Below, piece by piece: positions 1-8,379 of a stretch of 64,000 nucleotides of DNA. The first letter of the stretch is position 1. Each line of letters starts with the position of its first letter. The notes beneath the pieces are model-generated. The model did not search any database. It had not been told where the DNA came from and was given only the letters and a program-made list of their open reading frames with translations. The stretch spans positions 117,001 to 181,000 of the forward strand of contig NZ_BLIV01000002.1 in assembly GCF_009811755.1 (NCBI RefSeq), written 5' to 3'. The stretch comes from Roseobacter cerasinus. Lineage in GTDB: Bacteria > Pseudomonadota > Alphaproteobacteria > Rhodobacterales > Rhodobacteraceae. A program made the translations under genes and the position numbers.

Positions 1-2
1 GC

Positions 3-263
3 TGGCAGGCACCCGCTGACACGCTGCAATGGGCCTTGCTGATCAGCCTCGGGGTTTTCGGCTGGGCCGGACATCAACTCTTGACCAACGCGCACCGGTT
101 TGGCTCAGCCAATACTCTTATGCCCTTCACCTATTCGTTCATGATCTACCTGACGATCATGAGCTATCTGGTCTTTGATCACCTGCCCGACTATTGGACT
201 GTCATCGGCGCGCTGATCATCGTGGTCTCGGGCCTCATCATCTGGAAAAGGGAACAGCGATGA
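3..263 (+). CDS. DMT/EamA-family transporter, C-terminal fragment
   Basis: The reading frame is open from the window edge, so only the last 86 residues are present. They hold three hydrophobic segments (roughly residues 9-30, 43-63 and 65-82) ending in a short basic tail, KREQR. This is the usual end of a 10-TM drug/metabolite transporter of the EamA type. The segment AHRFGSANTLMPFTY fits the second EamA repeat. The stop codon overlaps the start of the KDG kinase gene (ATGA), so the two are probably co-transcribed. The substrate cannot be read from the sequence; by context it may be a sugar acid, but that is inference. Confidence 0.75.
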   Translation, partial: WQAPADTLQWALLISLGVFGWAGHQLLTNAHRFGSANTLMPFTYSFMIYLTIMSYLVFDHLPDYWTVIGALIIVVSGLIIWKREQR

Positions 264-1255
264 CCCTCCGCGTGGCCTGTATAGGCGAAGCCATGATCGA
301 ACTTTCACTGCAAGGCGAGGCGGCCAAGGTCGGCGTGGCGGGCGACACGCTGAACACCGCGATTTATCTGAAGCGCTGTGCAACTGCGGGCCTATCTCGC
401 GCATCCGAGATATCCCGCTCGGCGGGGCCCGCCGGGCAGCGCGACCCCCACGGACGGGCGCTGCCCTCAGCACAAGAGACAACCGTCGCGGAAGCGCCAT
501 CAAGCGACCTGCAGGTCGACTATGTCACCTGCCTTGGGGATGACCCCTTCTCCGGCCAGATCCGCGACTTCATCGCGGCACAAGGCATCGGCACAGACGC
601 CATCCGCACCATCCCCGGCAAATCCCCCGGCCTCTACGCCATCACGACCACCGAGGATGGAGAACGTTCTTTCACCTATTGGCGCAGCGCCGCCGCCGCG
701 CGCGATGTGTTCCAGACCGGTGACGGCTATGACTTTTCGGTGCTGGAAAGCTACGACGTGCTCTACCTCTCCGGCATCTCGCTGGCGATCCTGCCGCAGC
801 CCGTGCGCCTGGCGCTGATCGACTGGTTGAAAGACGCATCCCAAACCCTCGTCTACGACAGCAACTACCGCCCCCGCCTCTGGGAGGATCAGGCCACCGC
901 GCAACAGATCACCCGCGCCATGTGGGCCCGCGCCGACATCGCGCTCCCGTCCATCGACGACGAGATGGCGCTCTTTGATGAAACCGAAGCGCAGGTTACC
1001 GCCCGCGCCCAGAGCCTGCCCGGCACCGGCGCGCTGAAACGCGGGCCGACGGGCCCGCTCTCGCTCGGCGATCCGGTGGCGCAGAGCTACCCGCCCGCAG
1101 AAAACGTCATCGACACCACCGCCGCGGGCGACAGCTTCAACGGCGGCTACCTCGCCGCCCTGCTCACCGGCGAGCCGCAGGCCGCCGCGCTGATGGCCGG
1201 CCACGCCTGCGCCGCCCGCGTGGTCCAGCACCGAGGTGCAATCATTCCAGAATGA
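260..1255 (+). CDS. kdgK: 2-keto-3-deoxygluconate kinase (PfkB family) with an unusual internal insert
   Basis: PfkB-family sugar kinase of 331 residues. It should phosphorylate 2-keto-3-deoxygluconate (KDG) to KDPG in the cytoplasm, the last uronate step before the Entner-Doudoroff aldolase. N-terminal IGEAMIEL and GDTLNTAIYL match KDG kinases, and the C-terminal DTTAAGDSFNGGYLA is the PfkB signature with the catalytic Asp. The ATG at 260 overlaps the preceding transporter stop. Residues about 41-82 (383-505) are low in hydrophobics, rich in Ala, Gly, Ser and Arg, and interrupt the expected junction between LKRCA and LQVDYVTCLGDDPFSG. They are encoded by back-to-back palindromes. The gene ends tail-to-tail with uxuB, overlapping by 14 bp. 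Family assignment is firm; whether the insert is tolerated is unknown. Confidence 0.88.
   Translation: MTLRVACIGEAMIELSLQGEAAKVGVAGDTLNTAIYLKRCATAGLSRASEISRSAGPAGQRDPHGRALPSAQETTVAEAPSSDLQVDYVTCLGDDPFSGQIRDFIAAQGIGTDAIRTIPGKSPGLYAITTTEDGERSFTYWRSAAAARDVFQTGDGYDFSVLESYDVLYLSGISLAILPQPVRLALIDWLKDASQTLVYDSNYRPRLWEDQATAQQITRAMWARADIALPSIDDEMALFDETEAQVTARAQSLPGTGALKRGPTGPLSLGDPVAQSYPPAENVIDTTAAGDSFNGGYLAALLTGEPQAAALMAGHACAARVVQHRGAIIPE
393..466. repeat. Cluster of three inverted repeats inside kdgK
   Basis: Three consecutive dyads lie in the reading frame of kdgK. TATCTCG (393-399) pairs with CGAGATA (406-412), GGCGGG (421-426) with CCCGCC (428-433), and GGGCAGCGC (434-442) with GCGCTGCCC (458-466). 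Stacked perfect stems are typical of mobile palindromic repeats and not of coding DNA. They coincide with the protein segment that looks foreign to the kinase fold. I see no second copy in this window. Confidence 0.7.
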
Positions 1256-2453
1256 CGCCCGCCAGGTTCTGCGCGCCGATCAGCGCAAGTAGCTGTTCAT
1301 CCGACCCACCGGACGTCACGATGTCCATGATGATTTCAGCCTTCGGATCCTGCAGCTTGCGCCCCGCCGCCACTTCGGCCCGGCAGAAGCCGATCCACGC
1401 CCGCACCCCTGCCACCAAGGCAGGTGCATCACCGCCCAAGGCGCGCAGGCTGTCGATTATCCGGTAAGGCAGCTTCTGCGTCCCATCCATCGCGATCTGG
1501 CGCAGGCTGTGGCCCATATGCGGGTTGTCGAACCGCGCGGTCAAAGCATCGACGTATGCCGGCGCAATCTGCTGCATCTCGGGCGACAAGGTCCGGGCGG
1601 CCTCCCCCATCAGCGCGCGGGTCTGGGCGCGCAACGTGGCATCTGCCATAGCGTCGTGCACAAACTCATGCCCCGCGAGCGTGCCCGCGTAGGCCAGCAT
1701 CGAATGCGCGCCGTTGAGCATCCGCAGCTTGCGCATCTCATGAGGGGCGACGTGCTTTGTGAACACAACATCGGGCCAATCGGGGCGCGGCCCGGCGAAA
1801 TGATCCTCGATCACCCATTCCCGGAAGGGTTCTGTCGGCACCACCATCGGATCACCCGTCTCGGCGCGCAGGACGTCGGTGGTGGCCGGGGTGATCCGGT
1901 CCACCATACTGTTGGGAAAACGCGCCTGAACCTTGCGCATGTCCAGCCGCGCCTCTGCCGCAAAGGTCACGACAGCGGCCTTCAGCACATCGCCGTTATT
2001 CGCGCGGTTGTCACAGCTCATCACCGTGACTGGTGTCTCCCGTACCGCCAAACCCCGGGCGAGAAATCCGATCACTGTCTGTGGCCCCTCACCCGCGAGG
2101 TCCTGCGCGATCAAAGGATCATCGAGGTCGAGCAGATTGTCTGGCGTGAGATGATACCCTTTCTCGGTCACCGACACCGAGATAATATGCACGTTTGCAT
2201 CCGCGATCTGAGCCAGCACCGCGCCAGGCGCCTCCGGTGCCACCAGCACATCATCAAGCACGTCGATCTGTTTGACCCCCCGCCCCTGGATCGCGAGGCC
2301 ATAGCCGTAGCCTTGCGCACGCAGCCCATCGCGAACCGTGGGTGACCGCAGGCTCACGCCCGTGACCTGCCAGCCGCCGGCATCCTGTGTGTAGTCAACC
2401 AAATGTGCCCGGGCGAAGTTACCCAAACCGATGTGGAGAATCCGTGGGGTCAT
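1242..2453 (-). CDS. uxuB: Mannitol dehydrogenase family protein, probable D-fructuronate (mannonate) oxidoreductase
   Basis: NAD-dependent long-chain polyol dehydrogenase of 403 residues. In the uronate pathway it reduces fructuronate to mannonate. The N-terminal Rossmann start is HIGLGNFARAHLVDYTQ. Internal motifs SVTEKGYHLTPDNLLDLD, SCDNRANNG, FPNSMVDRITP and KLRMLNGAHSMLAYAG are diagnostic of the mannitol/mannonate/fructuronate group. Its ATG overlaps the uxaC stop (ATGA), so it is translationally coupled to uxaC. Related polyol dehydrogenases (mannitol, arabinitol) share these motifs, but the neighbours uxaC, uxuA and kdgK favour fructuronate. Confidence 0.88.
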   Translation of the reverse strand: MTPRILHIGLGNFARAHLVDYTQDAGGWQVTGVSLRSPTVRDGLRAQGYGYGLAIQGRGVKQIDVLDDVLVAPEAPGAVLAQIADANVHIISVSVTEKGYHLTPDNLLDLDDPLIAQDLAGEGPQTVIGFLARGLAVRETPVTVMSCDNRANNGDVLKAAVVTFAAEARLDMRKVQARFPNSMVDRITPATTDVLRAETGDPMVVPTEPFREWVIEDHFAGPRPDWPDVVFTKHVAPHEMRKLRMLNGAHSMLAYAGTLAGHEFVHDAMADATLRAQTRALMGEAARTLSPEMQQIAPAYVDALTARFDNPHMGHSLRQIAMDGTQKLPYRIIDSLRALGGDAPALVAGVRAWIGFCRAEVAAGRKLQDPKAEIIMDIVTSGGSDEQLLALIGAQNLAGVILE

Positions 2454-3832
2454 GGCCTGAGCCTATAGGCGTCACGCGCCAGATCAACCGCAAGCAAGGG
2501 CGCCAGATCTCTGGCATCGTTCAAATCGAACACCCCTCTTGTCACCTGCTCACTAAGGTGCAGCGCAACGCCGCGCCGCCACAGATCGTGCCGCGCGGGG
2601 ATCGATAAAAACGCGCGCGTATCATCATTGAACCCGGCGAGGTTCCAGTACCCTGCCGTCTCCACCACCTGATCGAAGTACCGCGCGATGCCTGCTGCGC
2701 TGTCGTGAAACCACCAAGGTGGCCCGATGCGCAGGCACGGCCAGTGGCCGGCCATGGGCGCCAGCTCACGCGCGTAAGTCGTTTCGTCTAAGGTGAAGAG
2801 GATCAGCCGGAATCCCGGCGCATTGCCAACACGGCCCAACAGCGGCTCCAGCCCACGCACCCAGTCCACCGCTATGGGAATGTCGGCCCCCTTGTCACGG
2901 CCAAAGCGTTGGAACACATCCACGTTGGTGTTGCGCCTGCTGCCGCCATGCAGTTGCATGACCAGCCCGTCTTCGACAGACATCTGCGCCATCTCGATCA
3001 GCATGTGGCCATAGAAGGCGCGCGCCTCCGCCTCGGTCGCGCTGCCCTGTCGCAGCTTTTGATAAAGCGCCTCGGGATCGTCCAGCCAGACCGTCTCGAT
3101 CACCTCAATGGCGTGGTCCGTCGCTGTCGCCCCAAGTGCTTTGAAAAAGGCCCTGCGCGCCCGCAAAGCCGCGAGATACCCGGTGAAACTGCCCACATCC
3201 TCTCCGGTCAACTGACCAATCGCGTCGACATTGCTGTCAAACCCCTCATGCCTGGGGTCGAGCACCGGGTCAGGCCGGAAGGTCGGGATCACGCGGCCAG
3301 CCCAGTCGCCCTCGGCCACCACGCGATGATGGGCCAGATCATCGAGGGCACCGTCGGTCGTGGCCAGCACCTCAATCCCGAAGCGATCAAAAAGCGCACG
3401 GGGACGGAAGGCAGGCTCCGCCAGACGCTCCGCGATCTGGTCATAGACGGCATCCGCGGTTTCTGCCGACAGGGGGGCCTCAACCCCCAGCGTCTGCGTC
3501 AGCACGTAAGAGATCCAGAACCGCGACGGCGTGCCCAAAAACAGATGCCAGTGCTGCGCGAACAGCCGGAAAACCTCTCGCGGATCCGCACCACGTCCGG
3601 CCTCGGGCACACCAAGCGCCTCCAGTGGCACACCTTGGGAATAGAGCATCCTAAACACATAATGATCGGGCACCACCAGCAAGGTGGCAGGGTCCGGGAA
3701 AGCTTCATTTTGGGCGAACCACGCAGGCTCGCAATGCCCATGCGGCGAGACGATGGGCAGGTCGCGGATCGCCTCATAGAGCGCGCCCGCCGTCCCGGTC
3801 AGCTGATGCATAATCCCCCCGATGTTTGCCAT
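2450..3832 (-). CDS. uxaC: Glucuronate (uronate) isomerase
   Basis: Isomerises glucuronate to fructuronate (or galacturonate to tagaturonate), the entry step of the pathway; an amidohydrolase-fold cytoplasmic enzyme. The metal-site motif SPHGH lies near residue 35, followed by PDHYVFRMLYSQG, ATTDGALDDL, FRPDPVLDP, MQLHGGSRRNTN and the C-terminal FNDDTRAFLSIPARHDLWRR, all typical of UxaC. Length, about 460 residues, is normal. The start is uncertain: ATG at 3832 (used) or ATG at 3811. The N-terminus before the SPHGH strand looks slightly short compared with relatives I remember. First gene of a two-gene unit with uxuB, divergent from the dehydrogenase operon that begins at 3880. Confidence 0.9.
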   Translation of the reverse strand: MANIGGIMHQLTGTAGALYEAIRDLPIVSPHGHCEPAWFAQNEAFPDPATLLVVPDHYVFRMLYSQGVPLEALGVPEAGRGADPREVFRLFAQHWHLFLGTPSRFWISYVLTQTLGVEAPLSAETADAVYDQIAERLAEPAFRPRALFDRFGIEVLATTDGALDDLAHHRVVAEGDWAGRVIPTFRPDPVLDPRHEGFDSNVDAIGQLTGEDVGSFTGYLAALRARRAFFKALGATATDHAIEVIETVWLDDPEALYQKLRQGSATEAEARAFYGHMLIEMAQMSVEDGLVMQLHGGSRRNTNVDVFQRFGRDKGADIPIAVDWVRGLEPLLGRVGNAPGFRLILFTLDETTYARELAPMAGHWPCLRIGPPWWFHDSAAGIARYFDQVVETAGYWNLAGFNDDTRAFLSIPARHDLWRRGVALHLSEQVTRGVFDLNDARDLAPLLAVDLARDAYRLRP

Positions 3833-3879
3833 GGCCTTCCCCGGCCTTTGGTGCAAATGTGCCCGAAACGGGAGGAGAT

Positions 3880-4914
3880 ATGAAGACGGTATTGATAGGC
3901 CTCGGCATGGTTGCGGGCAACCATCTGGCCGCCATCCGGGATGCAGAGGGGATTGCGCTCGCCGGTGTCATGGGCCGCGACGCCACGCGCACGCAGCTCT
4001 TTGCTGAAAAAGCGACACAGGAGATGGGATATTTGGTGCCCGCTCGCGGCTCGATCACGGAGATCGCAGAGGATGCGGCCATTGATTTTGTCGTCATTGC
4101 CACTCCGCCCGACGCCCGGCAGGACTTGGTCACGGTGTTGAGCGCAGCTGGTAAACCCATCCTGATGGAAAAGCCCATTGAACGGACGCTAGCCGCCGCC
4201 GAGGCCATCGTGACGACCTGCGAGAACGCCGGTGTTTCGCTAGGCCTCGTGCTGCAGCATCGGGCGCGCGCAGCGTCCCAGAAGCTGAAACAGCTTCTGG
4301 ACGGGCGCGCGTTGGGGCAGATCGCCACCGTCGAGATTCGTGTCCCCTGGTGGCGCGATCAGGCGTATTACGCGGCACCCGGGCGCGGCACCTATGCCCG
4401 GGATGGCGGCGGCGTGATGATTAACCAGGCGATCCATACGCTGGACCTTGCGCTTTGGCTATTGGGCCCAATCCGCCGGGTGCAGGCGATGATGCGCACG
4501 ACACCGCTGCACCGGATGGAAGCCGAGGATTGGGCAGGCGCCCTCTTTGAGTTGGAAAACGGCGCCTGCGGCAGCCTGATGGCCACGACCGCCGCCTATC
4601 CCGGCGAGGCGGAGAGCCTGAGCATCCAAGGGTCCAAGGCGGCCGCGCATCTTGCGTCCGGTGTGCTGACCATGACCCATCTGGATGGGCGGGTCGAGAC
4701 CTTTGGCGCGGAAGCGAGCACCGGCGGTGGCGCGGACCCGATGGCCTTCACCCACGCCTGGCATCAGGCTGTGCTGGAAGACTTTGCCGCCAGCCTGACC
4801 ACTGGCACACCCCCGCTGGCCTCGGACCAAAGCGCACTGGAGGCGCACCGCGTCATCGACGCTATGGAGCGTGCCAGCCGCAGCGGACACATCACGGAGA
4901 TCTCCCGATCATGA
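3880..4914 (+). CDS. Gfo/Idh/MocA-family oxidoreductase (first of three)
   Basis: NAD(P)-dependent dehydrogenase of 344 residues with an N-terminal Rossmann fold (GLGMVAGNHLAA) and the family hallmark EKP (MEKPIERTL) around residue 97. The C-terminal half carries GGGVMINQAIHTLDLALWLLGP, the region holding the family's catalytic His. The ATG at 3880 is preceded by a strong GGAGGAGAT ribosome-binding site, which excludes the longer upstream frame. It heads a four-gene operon with two more family members and uxuA, joined by ATGA overlaps. The family oxidises or reduces sugars, inositols and sugar acids; the substrate is not readable, but it should feed or modify a hexuronate. Confidence 0.88.
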   Translation: MKTVLIGLGMVAGNHLAAIRDAEGIALAGVMGRDATRTQLFAEKATQEMGYLVPARGSITEIAEDAAIDFVVIATPPDARQDLVTVLSAAGKPILMEKPIERTLAAAEAIVTTCENAGVSLGLVLQHRARAASQKLKQLLDGRALGQIATVEIRVPWWRDQAYYAAPGRGTYARDGGGVMINQAIHTLDLALWLLGPIRRVQAMMRTTPLHRMEAEDWAGALFELENGACGSLMATTAAYPGEAESLSIQGSKAAAHLASGVLTMTHLDGRVETFGAEASTGGGADPMAFTHAWHQAVLEDFAASLTTGTPPLASDQSALEAHRVIDAMERASRSGHITEISRS

Positions 4915-5915
4915 GCTTGCCCTTCGTCGCCCTTGGCCTCGACCACCGCCATATCTACGGCATGACAGAAAACATGCTGAACACAGGTGCGACCTGCCTT
5001 GGATATTGGACGGACGGCACGCCTGAGACGCTGCCCGGCTTTGTGAAGCGCTTTCCCGATCTGCACCGCTTTGAAACGCTCGACGCGGCGCTGGACGCGG
5101 GCGCCGCGCTGGCGCTGATCTCTGCCATCCCCGCCGACCGCGCCGATCTGGCGGTGCGCGCCATGCGGCAGGGTATGGACGTCATGACCGACAAGCCCGG
5201 CTGCACAACGCATGCCCAGCTGGATGAGATCAAGGCTTGCGTGGCCGAGATGGGGCGCATCTGGTCGATCAATTTCTCGGAACGGTTCGAGGTGCCCGCC
5301 GTGACCCGCGCCACGGAACTGGTTGAGGCCGGTGCCATTGGCCGCGTTGTGCATACGGCAGGCCTCGGGCCACATCGGCTGAACCGCGCGACCCGACCGG
5401 ATTGGTTCTTTCAACGCGAAAGATACGGCGGCATCCTCACGGATATCGGCTCGCATCAGATTGACCAGTTTCTGCATTTCACCGGCGCGGAGACGGCCCA
5501 GATCAGCCATGCGATGGTTGCCAACTATGCCAATCCGAACGATCCGGGCCTGCAGGATTTTGGCGAGATCAGCCTGCGCGGCGCCGACGCTTCAGGCACG
5601 ATCCGCGTCGACTGGTACACGCCCGATGCGCTGCCCACCTGGGGCGACGGGCGACTGACGCTGCTGGGGACCGAGGGCACCATCGAGCTGCGCAAATACG
5701 TGGATGTGGGCGGGGCGGAGGGCACCGATCACCTGATCCTCGTGAACGGCACCACCTGTGAGAAAATCGATGCACGCGACGCGGGGCTGCCCTATTTCGA
5801 GCGGCTATCAGACGACATCGCGCACCGAACCGAAACCGCCATGACGCAGGCCCACTGTTTCACGGTGATGGAACTGGCGCTGGAGGCGCAGGCCAAGGCG
5901 GAGGCGCGGGGATGA
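4911..5915 (+). CDS. Gfo/Idh/MocA-family oxidoreductase (second of three)
   Basis: A 334-residue member of the family with an atypical N-terminus (FVALGLDHRHIYGMTENML), in which the usual GxGxxG loop is replaced by GLDHRHIYG. It has DKPG (TDKPGCTTHAQL) in place of EKP. The C-terminal portion has GGILTDIGSHQIDQFLHFTG, with Asp and His in the catalytic region. The start overlaps the previous stop (ATGA). The altered nucleotide loop resembles the subgroup that looks like trehalose-utilisation or inositol-dehydrogenase-like proteins; it may bind the cofactor differently. The substrate is unknown. Confidence 0.85.
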   Translation: MSLPFVALGLDHRHIYGMTENMLNTGATCLGYWTDGTPETLPGFVKRFPDLHRFETLDAALDAGAALALISAIPADRADLAVRAMRQGMDVMTDKPGCTTHAQLDEIKACVAEMGRIWSINFSERFEVPAVTRATELVEAGAIGRVVHTAGLGPHRLNRATRPDWFFQRERYGGILTDIGSHQIDQFLHFTGAETAQISHAMVANYANPNDPGLQDFGEISLRGADASGTIRVDWYTPDALPTWGDGRLTLLGTEGTIELRKYVDVGGAEGTDHLILVNGTTCEKIDARDAGLPYFERLSDDIAHRTETAMTQAHCFTVMELALEAQAKAEARG

Positions 5916-6964
5916 TCCGTGTCGCGATCCTGGGTGCAGGTATCGGCGCAGAGCATCTTGATGCCTATCGCCGTCTGACCGACCACTTCACCGTCGCGAT
6001 GATCGTGGATCAGGATACGGGCCGTGCCGAGGCTCTGCGCGCGAGTGACGACTTCACTGTCACGGCGGATATTGCCACGGCACTCGACGACCCGGGAATT
6101 GACCTCATCGACATCTGCCTGCCGCCGCACTTGCACGTACCCGTCACACTGCAGGCCCTGGCCGCAGGCAAAGACGTGATCTGCGAAAAACCGCTGGCGA
6201 CCTCAATGGCGGATGTGGATCGGATCAAAGAGGCCGCGCAGGCCGCGAAACGCAAAGTCTACCCGGTCTTCCAGTACCGCTGGGGGCCGTCGCTGGCGCA
6301 GCTGCGCGCGCTTATTGCCGCTGGTCTTGCTGGCCAACCGCAGACGGCAGCCGTTGAAACCCACTGGTCGCGGGGAGCGGATTACTACGCCGTGCCGTGG
6401 CGCGGGACGTGGGCGGGCGAGCAGGGCGGCGCGGTCCTGGGTCATGCGATCCACAATCACGATTTGCTGACGCATTTGATGGGTCCCGTCGCCGCTCTGT
6501 CGGCCTTCACCACCACCCGGGTGAACCTGATCGAGACAGAGGATTGTGCGGCCATCAGCTTCGAGATGGCGAACGGTGCACTGGCGACAAGCAGCATCAC
6601 GCTGGGCGCGGCCTCGGATGAAACGCGGCTGCGGCTTGTCTTCGAGCATCTGACCGCGACCTCAGGCACAGCACCCTATGCGCCGGGGGCTGACCCTTGG
6701 ACCTTCACCGCGCGGGACCCTTCCCAGCAGGCCGCAATCGACGCAGTTTTGGCGCAGGCAACCGCAGAGCCCGTCGGCTTCGAAGGCTTCCTGACGGCCA
6801 TTGCGCAGGATCAAGTCAGTCGCCCCAACAGCGCCGTCACGCTCGAGGAGGGCGCGGCCTCGGTTGCGCTGGTCACGGCGATTTACCACGCGGCGCGCAC
6901 CGGCACGCGTGTCACCCTGCCGATCACGCCCGATCACCCGCTTTACAAAGGATGGCAGCCATGA
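5912..6964 (+). CDS. Gfo/Idh/MocA-family oxidoreductase (third of three)
   Basis: A 350-residue dehydrogenase with a canonical Rossmann start (AILGAGIGAEHLDAYR), CEKPLATSMADVDR as the EKP element near residue 95, and GGAVLGHAIHNHDLLTHLMGP in the substrate-binding half. ATGA overlaps on both sides place it tightly between the second dehydrogenase and uxuA. It is more similar in layout to the first copy (WWRDQAYYAAPGRGTY against HWSRGADYYAVPWRGTW) than to the second. The pair may therefore act on related substrates or be sequential oxidation and reduction partners; that is inference. Confidence 0.87.
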   Translation: MIRVAILGAGIGAEHLDAYRRLTDHFTVAMIVDQDTGRAEALRASDDFTVTADIATALDDPGIDLIDICLPPHLHVPVTLQALAAGKDVICEKPLATSMADVDRIKEAAQAAKRKVYPVFQYRWGPSLAQLRALIAAGLAGQPQTAAVETHWSRGADYYAVPWRGTWAGEQGGAVLGHAIHNHDLLTHLMGPVAALSAFTTTRVNLIETEDCAAISFEMANGALATSSITLGAASDETRLRLVFEHLTATSGTAPYAPGADPWTFTARDPSQQAAIDAVLAQATAEPVGFEGFLTAIAQDQVSRPNSAVTLEEGAASVALVTAIYHAARTGTRVTLPITPDHPLYKGWQP

Positions 6965-8139
6965 AGCAATGCTGGCGCTGGTTTGGCCCGCAGGACACCG
7001 TCGCCCTGTCGGACCTGCATATGGTGGACGTTGAGGGCATCGTCACCGCTCTGCATCATATTGCGCCGGGGCAGGTCTGGACGGATGCGGAGATCTCCAA
7101 GCGACAAGAGAGGCTTGCCGCAGCAGGGTTCGCTTGGGACGTGGTGGAGAGCCTGCCCGTATCGGAGATGATCAAGACTCAAAGCAGAGAGGCAGCGCAG
7201 CATGTCGCGGCTTACAAAGAGAGCCTTGAGGCGCTCGCGCGGCATGGCATTGAAACCGTGTGTTACAATTTCATGCCGATCCTCGATTGGACGCGCACAA
7301 CCCTGCGGGCGCCACAGCCGCATGGCGGCACGGCGATGCTGTTTGAGCTGCTGGCTTTCAGCGTGTTCGACCTGCACATCCTCGCCCGTGCGGGTGCGGA
7401 GGAGGACTACACGGAGGCGCAGCAGGCCGCTGCCAGGGCGCGCTTTGACGAGATGTCCGATGCAGAGCGCCTGGCCCTCAAGAACAATATCGTGGCCGGG
7501 CTGCCCGGGGCCAATGACACCTGGACGGTCGAGGATGTGCGCGCGCAGCTCGCCAGCTATGCCGACATCACGCCGACGCAGTTGCGCCAGAACCTGATTG
7601 ATTTCCTGTCAGAGGTCGTGCCCGTGGCGGAGCGGCTTGGGCTGCGTCTGTGTTGCCATCCTGATGATCCTCCGTTTGGCCTTTTGGGTCTGCCACGTGT
7701 GATGTCGAGCACGGACGACTATGCCGCCGTGCTGGAGGCGGTCGACAGCCCGGCCAGTGGTGCAACGCTCTGCACTGGCTCGCTTGGCGTGCGGGCCGAT
7801 TTCGATGCGCCGGGGTTTGTAGAGCGGCTGGGTGACCGGATTCATTTCGTGCACCTGCGCAACACCAAGCGGCTGAGTGACGACCCGCAGCGCCCGGATT
7901 TCTTTGAGGCGGCGCATCTTGAGGGGGATACCGACATGGTCGGCACGATCCGCGCGCTACTGTCCGAGGAACAGCGGCGCAAGGCGGCGGGCCGTGCCGA
8001 CTGGCAGATCCCCATGCGCCCGGACCATGGGCAGGAGCTGCTGCATGACCGAACTGCGGACAGCATGCCGGGTTATCCGCTGATTGGGCGGATGCGGGGG
8101 TTGGCGGAGCTGCGCGGGATCATGGTGGCGTTGGGTTAG
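6961..8139 (+). CDS. uxuA: D-mannonate dehydratase
   Basis: Dehydrates D-mannonate to 2-keto-3-deoxygluconate, the substrate of the kinase at 260-1255. At 392 residues it is full length. The N-terminus KQCWRWFGPQDTVALSDL and GIVTALHHIAPGQVW are characteristic, as are CYNFMPILDWTRT, CCHPDDPPFGLLGLPRVMS, FVHLRNTKR and MRPDHGQELL, which carry the metal-binding Cys/His/Asp residues of the UxuA TIM barrel. The ATG overlaps the preceding stop (ATGA); it is last in the four-gene operon. Together with uxaC, uxuB and kdgK it completes glucuronate to KDPG. Confidence 0.95.
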   Translation: MKQCWRWFGPQDTVALSDLHMVDVEGIVTALHHIAPGQVWTDAEISKRQERLAAAGFAWDVVESLPVSEMIKTQSREAAQHVAAYKESLEALARHGIETVCYNFMPILDWTRTTLRAPQPHGGTAMLFELLAFSVFDLHILARAGAEEDYTEAQQAAARARFDEMSDAERLALKNNIVAGLPGANDTWTVEDVRAQLASYADITPTQLRQNLIDFLSEVVPVAERLGLRLCCHPDDPPFGLLGLPRVMSSTDDYAAVLEAVDSPASGATLCTGSLGVRADFDAPGFVERLGDRIHFVHLRNTKRLSDDPQRPDFFEAAHLEGDTDMVGTIRALLSEEQRRKAAGRADWQIPMRPDHGQELLHDRTADSMPGYPLIGRMRGLAELRGIMVALG

Positions 8140-8150
8140 AAGACAGGGGG

Positions 8151-8206
8151 AAGCGCCCTCCCTCCCATCGAGGGAGATCGGGCGCAGCCCGGCGATGCCC
8201 GGCCCA
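8151..8206 (-). repeat. Intergenic palindromic repeat, family B copy 1
   Basis: Lies in the 240-bp convergent gap between uxuA and rmuC. Read on the minus strand it carries the core GGCCGGGCATCGCCGGGC, then GATCTCCCTCGATGGGAGGG. A 6-bp stem, CTCCCT (8158-8163) with AGGGAG (8171-8176), is present. The core recurs at 37141 and 42044. It may also end transcription of the two converging genes, although no T-tract follows. I see nothing else in this gap. Confidence 0.55.
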
Positions 8207-8379
8207 CATCTCGCAAAGCTGGAGCTCGATGGGTGACGGTGGTGCCATCTTCGCCGAAATCTGATCTATTCCCACTGGTGACAGCGGATCAGTATCAGAA
8301 TTGCCAAGCGTTCTGTTCGTATCAACGACACGCTTCATGGTGGCTTCCGGAACGAGAATGCTCTGCACTCGGAATGTCT

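Noticed and set aside
194-259. An earlier start for kdgK
   Set aside because: It would overlap the transporter C-terminus in another frame; the ATG at 260 begins the conserved kinase N-terminus and makes an ATGA overlap.
383-505. kdgK as a pseudogene or sequencing error
   Set aside because: The frame is intact on both sides and no stop occurs, so an in-frame insertion explains the data better.
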